Shown piece after piece: positions 1 through 9,800 of a DNA stretch of 15,862 nt; the stretch's first letter is position 1; each line of letters starts with the position of its first letter. The stretch comes from Haplosporangium gracile. Taxonomy: Eukaryota > Mortierellomycota > Mortierellomycetes > Mortierellales > Mortierellaceae. The stretch lies in contig JAAAUF010000931.1 in assembly GCA_015499985.1 (NCBI GenBank), positions 1 through 15,862 on the forward strand, in the 5' to 3' direction. The notes below the pieces were generated by a model. The model was given only the letters and a program-made list of their open reading frames with translations. It did no database searches and was not told where the DNA came from. Made by a program: the position numbers and the translations under genes.

Positions 1-427
1 TAGGGACAGATTTGGGCTACGTGTGGCATAGCGTGCTAGGGCCGTGTAAAATAAGGACCAATGCATGCAAGGGTCTGGACAAGATACTTTTACTTTTTTC
101 CGGCACTCAAACCTCTATCAAAACCCTTGGCAATCTGCATCTCAACAATATCCTGCGGGGTTTGGCCCCACTCATGTCAACATATATCACCTAGGCTGTT
201 GTGGCCTTTGTTGAGAAAGAATTCACGCCTATTTCCTAGTATATTTACATTTGATATGAGCTCCATACTCCACAATCATAAATATCCTCTTCTTGTATCC
301 AATGTTGCCTGCTTCAATCATAGGACATTATGATGTCTAGAATAAATCCCGACTCGTGACTTGAGAGAGATGACCTTGTCTCGTTGCTACTTCTTTAGAG
401 TCCTCTGTAGCTATGCTAGGAAGTTGA
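1..427. other. Left-edge non-coding interval, possible 3' flank of an upstream gene
   Basis: No convincing coding region was found here. The short open frames have no recognisable composition and no supporting splice sites. An AATAAA hexamer on the + strand at 341-346 could be the poly(A) signal of a gene ending left of the window, but no coding tail can be seen to support this. Confidence 0.35.
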
Positions 428-479
428 GTGCATCCCCAGCAACAAGAGGATTTTTTTCCACATGAGGCTCAAAAAAATA

Positions 480-731
480 AATTATTCCTCCTACCCCCTT
501 TTTTTCGACCTTCGTCACCCCTTCTCACCTTTTTCTTCTTTTCAATCTTCCTCATCCTACTCACCTTTTCTTCCCATGGTTCTTCCTCTTCACTCATTTA
601 TATCCTTCTGATCGCCTTCTCTCGTCTATGCTCCCTCTGCCCTTCTGTCATCGCCCTTCTCCTTTCCCCTTCTTCACATACTTCACATACTTCACCTCAA
701 CCCACTTTGAACAGCCTCGCCGCAGTTCACG
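480..731 (+). promoter_or_regulatory. Pyrimidine-rich promoter/5' leader of the F-box region
   Basis: About 250 bases are dominated by C and T on the + strand and end just before the ATG at 732. CT-rich blocks immediately upstream of start codons are common in filamentous and early-diverging fungi, and a similar block precedes the sacsin-like gene at 3846. A weak TATA-like stretch lies near 598-604. The open frame running through this block (from about 428) encodes a Phe/Leu/Ser-rich low-complexity string and is taken as a by-product of the CT bias. The assignment rests on composition and position only. Confidence 0.5.
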
Positions 732-2097
732 ATGCAAACTTGTCTAACAGACGGCCAAAAGAACCCACTAGATCTTTCCGAAATCCGTGCATGTGTCGCC
801 CACTTCCTCAGCTCCAAGGATTGCCTGTCCTGCATGTGCGTCTCTCGAGACTGGTTCCAGGACTTTGTCAGACCCGTTTGGCACACGATTGAGTTTCCCA
901 AGGACAGCAAGTTCCGAACCATCGATCCCAAGGTCCTAACCAACTATGGTCAGTTCATCAAACAAGTCCGCAACATCTCCTCCTTTGACGACGTCGTCTC
1001 CCTGCAGCACTCCAAGATTGCCTCTGTCACGTCGGTATCACTTGTTTTGATTAGCAGTTGGCAATATCCAGAGCTCATCGCGGACTTGATCCGACGGTGC
1101 AAGGAGCAAATTACGGAGATTGAGATCCATTGTCTGGCATCTGAGGTGGATACTGTTGTTGAGCAGCACGAGCGGGATAAACATTATTTCCAGATCAACA
1201 CCTTTTTGGCTGGCCCTTTGCCAGCCAAGACTACGAGTGCTGTTGAGTATGGGCTCAGTTTGAAATACCTGGACTTGAGTCGCGTCTGCATCACACGAGG
1301 GGTTCTCGGATCTGCTGCAATACTCTCCTGTCCTTCGAAAACTTAAACTGTTCCAGGTAGTTGTTCTGCGTTGCAACCCATCTCTCGAGCTCTTCCGAGT
1401 CAAGCGTCACGTCTCTTGAGGCGCCCCTTAATGAAGTCTTGTTGCCCGATCCCTTACTACACTCCTCACCTACCTTGCTGATCCACTTCCCTAAACTCCA
1501 GAAATGGGCGTTCATCTCCTTGGAGCGACCTACGAGCTGGACAAACGACGCCCTTCGCAAAGAAATCTTCGAACACTGTCCTCTTCTCAAAACCTTTCAG
1601 CTCAACGAAACCGAGACAACCGGATCCGACAAACTCGCCGAGCTGGTTCTGAAGTGCGCCCAGAAACTGGAATCGTGCACGTTTCCGCCCTCAATTTAGA
1701 GGTGTCGATGGCGTTTGCATGTGTTAGTCATCTTGACACCTTGACTTCCCTCACCATCACCGGTACAGTGTCACCGCACGACGTTAATGCAATGGTGTGG
1801 GTGTACTACTTCCCCAAACTCTGCCCGAACCTCAAGGTCCTATCGATGAAGCATCTGAGCCTGGACATGAAGGAGATTGAAGAGAAACCATGGACTTGTC
1901 TGGGTCTACAGGAGCTCCGGATGCGATTCAAGAAACTGGATAACAAGGAAGAGGTTAGGTTGTGTGTGAAGCAAGTCTGTGCTTGGCGAGGGGTTGCGGA
2001 TGCCAATTTGGTTCGACCCAAGGAAAAGGATGACGTTCTGTCGAGGCTGTGTATCGAAGATCAAGAGTTCTTTCTTCCTCTTTCGCCTACGCTATAG
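732..2097 (+). pseudogene. F-box/LRR-like protein gene, broken by three frame changes
   Basis: The first 204 codons (732-1346) start with an F-box-like segment at residues 14-56: a Leu-rich opening, a Cys-rich middle and a closing V-W-H-T-I-E-F. This resembles the F-box proteins that fungi use as SCF substrate receptors. Leu-rich stretches of LRR character follow. The plausible coding frame then shifts near 1299-1303 (GGGG run), again near 1411-1420 (before a TGA at 1417) and again near 1695-1698 (TTT run before a TAG at 1697). It ends at the TAG at 2095-2097. Each shift is explained by a single-base indel. Read across them, the sequence keeps a continuous LRR-like texture, about 450 residues in all, a normal size for the family. 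The ATG at 732 has an A at -3. A 98-nt intron (1302-1399) could bridge the first two shifts, but its splice sites are weak and it would remove good LRR-like sequence. The third shift has coding texture within about 30 nt on both sides and no room for an ordinary intron. Sequencing error is the main alternative. Confidence 0.62.
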
Positions 2098-2161
2098 GGT
2101 GTTTTACTGAAGTCGATTTTTTTTGGCAGGAGCGATATGTTTCATCTTTGCTTTGTGAGTG

Positions 2162-2167
2162 AATAAA
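2162..2167 (+). terminator. AATAAA poly(A) signal after the F-box region
   Basis: A canonical AATAAA lies 65 nt after the TAG that ends the F-box/LRR reading frame. The spacing suits a fungal 3' UTR. It suggests that the locus was, or still is, transcribed as a unit despite the frame breaks. Confidence 0.55.
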
Positions 2168-2202
2168 GATCATCTATTGTACCCGTGCTTAACTGAGAAC
2201 GG

Positions 2203-2218
2203 AAAAAAAAAAGACGGA
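2203..2218 (+). repeat. A10 run followed by GACGGA (copy 1)
   Basis: Ten A residues are followed directly by GACGGA. The same junction occurs at 3611-3628 and a related one (A12 then GACACC) at 3782-3799. All three lie between genes. A poly(dA:dT) tract with a fixed 3' neighbour could be a nucleosome-excluding promoter element or part of a dispersed motif. Function is unknown. Confidence 0.4.
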
Positions 2219-2941
2219 GACTGTTACAAGTCGATTGTAGGGGGGTGTCCCATTTTATGGTTCGTGTCGCGATATTAAATCTTTAGTTGCCAACATAGTC
2301 TCACCGATCAATTGAACTTCGTCAGTTGTTTTTTCTTTGTCTTACTTTCTTCCTTTTTTTCTCCTTGTTTTTCCTTTCTGCATAAAAGCCCATTACTTTC
2401 TTACATTTCAAAGCAATCGCGGCGACACCTGTGCTGCACCCAGTTCCGTCTGTTGTTCTCTTCCACTCTTCGTTCTTCCCGTTATACCCAAGTAACCTAA
2501 CTCTTATTCTCATCTACTACTTCGCTTCAGCTTGTTCGTCAAGGATCGAAATCAACACTACTTCTAGAGAAAGTTAAGTTGAAATACTCTATGGTGAAGT
2601 ACGGTGAGAATGTAGAGTCGTTATATACCATCACTCAATCACCTCTGCAGGATAACCGACAACATAGAAAAGGCCATGACCTTGCGCACCCAAACAAGTC
2701 AGAAGAAAGGCGAGAAAAGGACCACCTATCTATGATCACCTCGACTCTTTTGCAAAATGTAACATTAGTAGGTATGTTTGTGATTATTTTGCATGAATTT
2801 CATCTTGAGAAATTAAGAAGTAAGCATTATCTACGCAACCAATCCGTGGGTAAGGGATATGCAAGCGTTTGAAAAGATTGTAAAAGAAACGCTATTGTTT
2901 TGGGTCCACAGTTTGCTTGTTTTACTCACGAGAAAACAAGC
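2219..2941. other. Gene-poor interval with promoter-like features, no supported gene
   Basis: The stretch has a CT-rich block (about 2312-2520) containing a TATA-like CATAAAAG near 2382, the same arrangement that precedes the sacsin-like gene. Downstream, an ATG at 2591 opens a frame to 2872 whose product (about 93 residues, basic, with one hydrophobic patch) resembles no family I recognise. Intron-like signals occur here (a GTGAGA donor at 2604 with an acceptor at 2650, and a GTATGT near 2773), but no splice choice gives a convincing protein. It may be a promoter with a short or non-coding transcript, or a decayed gene. No gene is called. Confidence 0.3.
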
Positions 2942-2966
2942 AAAAAAAAAAAAAAAAAAAAAAAAA
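2942..2966 (+). repeat. Mononucleotide A25 tract
   Basis: Twenty-five consecutive A residues are followed by a short GAGGGAGGG purine stretch. It is the longest homopolymer in the window. It could be a simple-sequence repeat, a poly(dA:dT) nucleosome-depleting tract, or the tail of an old retroposed transcript. No flanking target-site duplication was found to support the last option. Confidence 0.9.
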
Positions 2967-3610
2967 GAGGGAGGGAAGTAGGACGACCAATTCATCTAGT
3001 TTTTGCGAAGAGGCCATGGGCTTTACTTGGATGTGTCGTTGAGGTATATCGATGAAGAGTGGGTACGAACTGGTGAAGCAATGCCACTTTTGAATGTAAG
3101 CAACTAAGAGGAGGAAGGTTGGATGCTCTATGAGGGACAGCACATATGACACGACGGCTCGCCATTGTACCGACCTTGTAACTCGTTGAGCAGTATCTAC
3201 GCCCCGATCCTTTTTTTTCCTTTTGATTAATTTTTGCAATGGCGCAGCATTGCGTACAGTGGAGTGGCGACGGAACAAACTGAAAAAAGATGAGCAGTGG
3301 CATGATTTGTGCAGCCTTTATTGCTGTGCCATATCATAAAAGTTTATTGGAAGAGAAAAGGCTTGTGTTCAAAAAATAAAAAGAAATGGCGCAAACAAAC
3401 ATGCATGCAAGCAAGATCTTGTCTTCCCAGCTAATATTAAACCGAGGTACACGTGATTCAATGTTTAATTTATATTCTTGCCCACAACTGGCACTTCCAC
3501 CGTCAATACATGGGCATTTCCACCATGGACCATCGCGCCTTCGATATGTTACCAGTTGTGTGATCGAGTTGGCACAACGTCACTGCCCTTGGGATAAATT
3601 GGACAACGCC
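2967..3610. other. Intergenic stretch without a recognisable gene
   Basis: Short open frames exist on both strands (for example about 118 codons on the - strand across 2922-3278), but their products run through homopolymer-encoded Phe or Lys strings and show no domain. Apart from its position upstream of the sacsin-like gene, I see nothing functional here. Confidence 0.5.
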
Positions 3611-3628
3611 AAAAAAAAAAAAGACGGA
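3611..3628 (+). repeat. A12 run followed by GACGGA (copy 2)
   Basis: Twelve A residues are followed by GACGGA, matching the junction at 2203-2218. It lies about 220 nt upstream of the sacsin-like start codon, at the edge of the CT-rich promoter block, so an upstream promoter element is plausible. Confidence 0.4.
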
Positions 3629-3635
3629 ATCGTTC

Positions 3636-3778
3636 ACTTTTCACACTGATTCATTCCATTCCTTCGAGCTTATTCAACCTTTACTTTCACTTCACTTTCT
3701 CCTCGTAGCAGACACGCTACTTCTTCTCCCCTTTAGTGCATCAAGGCGCTTATTAACTCTCCTCGCACGCTTATAAAG
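3636..3778 (+). promoter_or_regulatory. CT-rich promoter block with TATA box of the sacsin-like gene
   Basis: A pyrimidine-rich block runs from about 3636 to 3740. It is followed by TATAAAG at 3772-3778, a good TATA-box match. A start site about 30 nt downstream would fall near 3800-3810 and leave a leader of about 40 nt before the ATG at 3846. This is a sequence-based prediction without transcript data. Confidence 0.5.
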
Positions 3779-3781
3779 AAC

Positions 3782-3799
3782 AAAAAAAAAAAAGACACC
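3782..3799 (+). repeat. A12 run followed by GACACC, just after the TATA box
   Basis: Twelve A residues are followed by GACACC, sharing the A-run/GAC junction of 2203-2218 and 3611-3628 but diverging after GAC. It sits between the TATA box (3772) and the start codon (3846), so it lies at or next to the likely transcription start. Confidence 0.35.
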
Positions 3800-3845
3800 G
3801 CACCACTCAGCTTATACCCCTCCGCTTCACCCACGGCTGCCCAAC

Positions 3846-6800
3846 ATGGAGTCGTTACTTGGCGACCTTAAGCACCTTGATATTCAGGAACCGCTCCAAA
3901 ACCGTATTAGAGCCATCCTTGATGAATATCCGGACGGCACACAAATTGCCCGGGAGCTCCTTCAGAATAGCGACGACGCAGGCTCCAGAGTACAATGGTA
4001 TCTCCTCGACCACCGCGACCATGTCAAGCATGCCCATAGCACACACCCTACTTCCGACACAAAACCCCTCCAACTCATCCACGATGACTTCCACAAATAC
4101 ATGGGCCCGGCTCTTCTGGCAGGCAACGATACTGTCTTTAGTGACGAGGACTTTGTCTCGCTGAGGAACCTGGCCTCGAGCGGGAAGCTCACAGACAAGA
4201 CCAAGATTGGACAGATGGGCATTGGATTCAACAGGTAAATTGCAATCGGCAATTTCGTTTGCATGGAGAGTTATTTGTCGGAGTGGAGTTGAGAAAAAAG
4301 ACACTAACACGACAATGCTGTCTCTTGCCTGCGCCGAACAGTATCTACCATCTGACTGACTGCCCCTCGTTCATCACAGGAGATCAATTCATGGTCATTG
4401 ACCCCCACCTGAACATGTTCAAGAATCATACTGTACGTGGACATCTCAAGGATCTTGGGCGCATTCCAGCTCAGCTCAAAACGTTTTCGGTACTGGAGGA
4501 TATCAAATGTTCGGAACGATATCAAGGAACAATTTTCAGATTTCCACTCAGGACAGAGGAGCAGGTGTCAGGCTCAGAAATATCTGACAACGCATACACT
4601 CCCGCCAAGGTAACATCCTAAGAGGTTGGTGCTACAGTCGCGCCTATGCTGACAGTAGCATTTGTAACTAACGATACCGATATGTTGTCATTTGTTATGC
4701 GAAATTAGATGCTGGAGATACTGGAGAAGCTTAAGGAGGAGGCCTTGAGGGCGCTGCTGTTCTTGAAGTACGTGGAGGAGATTATCATCTACGAGCGTAA
4801 GGAGGACCAGGATATGCCGACACGGTTGTTCCATATCAAGATTGCGAACGCAGAAGAGGTCAGGAAACGGCGATTAGAGCTGCTCGAAAACGTCAAGAAG
4901 TACTTAGATTCCAAGCATTCAGCCAGCCAGGTGGATCCTCTCGAATACTATGTGCGGCCAACATACAGGATCACCCAGGAGGACGGATCCACAACAGAGG
5001 AGACATGGCATATCACCACACTGGTTGGAAACATCGCCGAGGCGTGCGAGCATATAAAGGAGCACACCGGCGGCAACCTCGACAGTCACAAGTTGATACC
5101 CTGGGTCGGCATTGCAGCACCAGCAGACCCCAACGTCAAGATTGACGTCTCGCGACTCTTTTGTTTTCTCCCTATGGGAATCCGATTGCCGTTCCCGGTG
5201 CATATCAATGGACATTTCGCAGTCAAGCAGAGCCGACGCGAAATCTGGACCAACCAGGACAAAGACTTTTCACGCCATGCCGCAGCCAACATCAAGTCGC
5301 TCTGGAACGATCATCTTTTCAAAAAGCACATTCCAGAGGCCTATGCCGCATTCCTGCAGAAAGTCGGTCTGGATCACGGACCCAACTACGACTTGTGGCC
5401 TACTGCATGCGGCGAAGGTATCGGACTGGATTCAATCTGGAAGGATATGCTCAAGGATGTTTTGCGGGTGGTTCTCACTCAGGACCACGAGGTCTTTCAC
5501 TGGGGCTCCAAGTTCATGGACAACTACAGTCTTTGCGAATTTTCGAAGCTCTACATTGCAGAACATGACATTGACCCATACCCACTGCTTAAGGAAGCGC
5601 TTCACTCGATGGTCAGCTTGGCGGAAGAGATTCCGAGCGTCATCCTGAAAGAGATGACCGCGCTTTTGTCAGAACTTGACCTCGAACAAATCATCCTCAC
5701 GCCTGCTTACGTGAGGGACATCCTCTCTGTGAAGAAGAAACTATGGTCATCGACAGCCGATTCTGCGACGCGGATGGAGATGTTGAAATACTGTCTCCTC
5801 GACAACAATATTGCCGAGTTGAGAGATCTTCCGCTGCTTCCTCTTAACGGTGACATTTGGGTCGACTTTTCCAAAAGCGAGGCTCAAGAACGGTAGGCAG
5901 GATCTGGTTATGTGTGTATTATCGTCAATGCCATATATACTTAACAAGACGGCTAATCTTTCTAGTTTGTGTTGCGTCATTTGCTGCGATTAGGTTCTTT
6001 GTACCTCGCTCTGTGTTTGAGGTACTCTCGCCGGTGACTACCGGGTTGGTGAACCTCAACATGGAGGACTATCCTTTTGAACAGATCAACGAGATCCCTG
6101 AGAATACCAAGTTTTGGGTCCCAATGTCGCCCTCGTCCATCGCTCAGCGGGTCCGTGAGGCTTTTCAGCAGCATTTCTACCAGAATGACACCGTTCCAGC
6201 AGGCCGCGTCTCTCAATCTCACGGGCGTTTCCCGTTGGATACATGGATCATGAAGTTTTGGGACATGACGTACGAGTTTCCAGACTGCAGGAATATACTA
6301 TCGGAGCTAGCAGGAATTCACCTGCTTCCTGTTGTTCAAAATCAACTAGCACCACTGTCGCCCCAACAGCGCGCCATTCATCTCAACACGACGAAGTTCG
6401 GAGATGTCCATGTCGGTATTATGGAAAAGGCCTGCTCGATCTTAGAACAACATCTCGATTGTAGCGTTTTGAGGTCATGGTTTAGGCCGCCCGCATCTCT
6501 TCAACAGTTTGTTGTCGATATCTCCGACGCTCCCGGGATCCTAGATCTGTTAACGACTAAGGCCGGTCATTTCATCAACATCTCGCAAGTGGATCGAAGA
6601 CACTTGGCAACTTACTTCGCCATGTTTTTACAGCCGGGGGACAAGGTCACAAAGAACCAAAGGCGCGTTTTGAGAAGACTCCCCATCTACAGGCGATACA
6701 ATGCAATCGAGCTGGAACCCTTGGATGCACCGGAGACCCCGATACTGACACCAGCGACCATGCAGCGGAGACTTGCCCATGGTTACAGCCACTCGGAGCA

Positions 6801-9800
6801 CCCTTGGACACCACAATCGGTTGACCTTCTCGCGGACGATCAACCGATGCGAGAGCACCTTCGAGTCATTCTGTCGGTGCCTGTTTTGTCCGAGTCAGAA
6901 TACTGGTACACTCTCGTCAAGACCTTGGCTGAGCGCAGTGAGGGTGATTGGGATGCTATCTTGACTAAGCTGGCGCCATCATATCACGTTCACAGCAAGA
7001 CTTTTGACCTGGGGCACATCCTCCGCGAGTTTCCTTTTGTGTTGACACAGACAGCGTCAGAAATCCAGGCAGAGGATTCACCCCTTTCGCCGGCATGTCG
7101 GCTGAGTCCAGAGTCTGTAGTCCATCCCACCCTCGCTGCCTACTTTCAACATAAGGACTCTGTCTTCCCAGCGGGAGTTTATGGCCAAGCGCCTCTTTTC
7201 GGCATCTTGTCAGAACTCGGGATGCATTCGACATTTGATTCTGCGTTTGTTCGGGAACGATTTGAGGCACTATTCGCTTCAGGAGGCCCGCGTATGAAGG
7301 AGAACCGCAAGATGGTGGAGGCCCTGTATAGTCGGCTGAACAGCGAGTGCTCTGAGAGATTCCTGAAGTTCGGGCTGCGTACTGTCCTTGTCGCAGTTCC
7401 GTGGGTGTATACTGGATCTGGCGGTGGGTGGTGCACTCCTGCGACCTGTCGACCTCAAAAGGAACGAGAATTGATTGGAGATAAGATGCCACTTGCCGAG
7501 TTTACGTTCACTAACGACGCGCTGCTTGGTTGCATGGGCTGGAAAACACCCCCACCACTGGAGATGGTTCTCGAGAACCTCTTCTCAATCATTGACAAAC
7601 ACCACCAGCATTCTGCAGATACCGATTCTGTCGCCAAGTTTGGGTCTTCAGAGCAGAAGAAGGAGAGCAGCAACATCGACAGCCTCGACATCCGGCCAAT
7701 CTACCAATATCTCTCCGACAGGATCAAGGACTCCATGGTTCTCAAGGATGTGAAAGAGAGGCTTCGGAACAAGCCGTGGATTTTGGTCTCTGGGGCCTTC
7801 TACACCGTCGATCGAGTTGCCCTCAAGATGTACTGCGACCTACATCCACACTTTGCTCAACTTCCCGCCTCCAACCTTGACGACTTTTACCTTGCGCTTG
7901 ATGTGCGAGAGCATGTCCGACAGGAGGATATGGAAGGTATATTGGCAACCATCGGATCGAAATACCCAGATGAAAGACCGCTCTCGCAGGAGGATGCCGA
8001 CCTCGTGTACCGTCTCCTCACAGCGATTGCATACGGCCAGAATCCGAAATGGTCGGCGGATTTGCTCCTTTTGACGGAGGACGGTGGACTCAAGCGAGCG
8101 GTGGATGTGGTCTATGACGATGTTAATGTCCGCCAGAGCGACCTGGGCGCCGAGGAATTGCCGTACACGTTTGTGCATCGCAGAATCTCGCACGAGATGG
8201 CTGATCGACTGTCGATTGTCATGTTCTCAGAGCGCTGCTGGCAGGACAACAAGGACAACTCGTTTGACCCTTTCTTCCAGCAGGAGAACATTGTGGAGCG
8301 CATCAAGGGGATTCTGAACGACTACGATCCCTCGAGTCTTTTCAGCGAGTTTCTGCAGAATGCGTCTGATGCCGGGGCGACAGAGTGTCGGTTCTGGTTG
8401 GACTCGCGGGAGTTTGGCACAGACAAGCTGCTCAGCAAGCAGATGGCTGCATGGCAAGGGCCCGCACTGATGATCTATAACGATGCTGAGTTCTCTGACA
8501 AGGATTTTGACGCCCTCTGTAAACTTGGAATTGGAAACAAGAGTAAGTTTTCTTCCACTTCAATTTATTTTGGCTTGAGCATTTTAAAATGTTCTCTATA
8601 GGCTGGCATAATAACCATACCTATGCGTCGGTAATGTATTAGAGGAAGATAATTCCAAGATTGGACGCCACGGACTTGGATTCAACTCTGTGTATCACTT
8701 CACTGATGTGCCGAGCATCGTCAGCGGACCCTACATTGGTTTCTTCGACCCCCATATGACCAACCTCCCCAAGAGTCGTGACCGCAACGGAGTCCTCATC
8801 GCCAAGGGTGGTCATCGATGTGACTTCCGGAAGCTCAGCATGGAGTCATTCGCGGATCAACTGGCGCCTTACAAGGAATTTCGCGAGTGCGATATGAGCT
8901 CGCATTTCAAGGGCACACTCTTCAGGATTCCCTTGAGGAAGCCGCAGACCGCGCCGGTGTTAGGGTCGCCAGTGACAGGGAAATCAACCGCTGCTACATT
9001 TATAGGATCGGGATTTGGAGACAGTGAGTGGACGGTGGCAAAGGTCCGAAGAATGATGGAGAGATGGGTTGTGGATGCCAAGATCGGGATGTTGTTCTTG
9101 AAGAATGTCAAGTCTATTCAAATCTGGGACGGGTCCAAGCCTGAGGTGACGGTGACAAAGTTGGAAACGGACAAGAGCAGTCTCTTCATGCTTTCGAATC
9201 TAAGTGCGCCCAAACTTACTGATTCTACTGTTTTGATCAAGGTCTCGTCCAATGCCTCATCGCCTTCTGAGAATGCAGACACCTCGAAATGGTTGATCTG
9301 TTGTGACGAAGACTTTCCTCCTAATACGCCTGCCAAGTTCAGAAAACTTGCTGACAAGAAACACTGGAGCCCACACCGCGGCGTCGCTATCAAGGTTGAA
9401 GATACAGATCTTTCTGAGTTCCGTTGCAAGCTCTTTGTCCACCTTCCGACCTCTATTTTGACCGACCTCCCATTTCACATCCACGGTGACTTTGCTCTGA
9501 CATCGAGCCGCAAGAACTTGGCCGGAGGCAAGGAAGAGGAAAGCGAGAAGCGCGACTGGAACTCATTTCTGATGGAGACAATTTTACCGCAAACCGCCAT
9601 CCGCGCTTTGAAGCACCTCTTTACAAGGTGCTTTTTAGGCCCATCAAGCCCGGGTCGTAACCGCCAAGGGTTCAACTCCGCAACCAATGATTACTTTAAA
9701 CACTGGCCCATCAGTGCTACTGCAGACTTTCAACCATTCCTTGAGGCCTTCTTATACCAGACCTACGACTCGCCGGTGTTTCCTCGTCCTGGGTCCAAGA

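Noticed and set aside
428..892. 154-codon + strand frame starting before the F-box ATG
   Set aside because: Its first two thirds are Phe/Leu/Ser strings from the CT-rich leader, and the rest overlaps the F-box in a different frame. No domain is seen.
2519..2560. tRNA-like T-loop sequence GGATCGAAATC
   Set aside because: No acceptor stem, D-arm or anticodon arm can be built around it. No tRNA or rRNA was recognised anywhere in the window.
2922..2975. A25 tract as the tail of a retroposon or SINE
   Set aside because: No target-site duplication, Pol III boxes or coding remnant of a retroelement was seen next to it.
2922..3303. Two - strand open frames of about 100-118 codons
   Set aside because: One encodes a Phe homopolymer from the A25 tract. 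Neither shows a domain, a plausible start context or splice support.
3450..3455. CACGTG E-box upstream of the sacsin-like gene
   Set aside because: A single six-base palindrome about 390 nt from the start is expected by chance in an interval of this size.
4709..5896. Independent gene starting at the ATG at 4709
   Set aside because: That ATG directly follows an intron acceptor, and the protein continues the sacsin pattern from exon 2. It is an internal Met.
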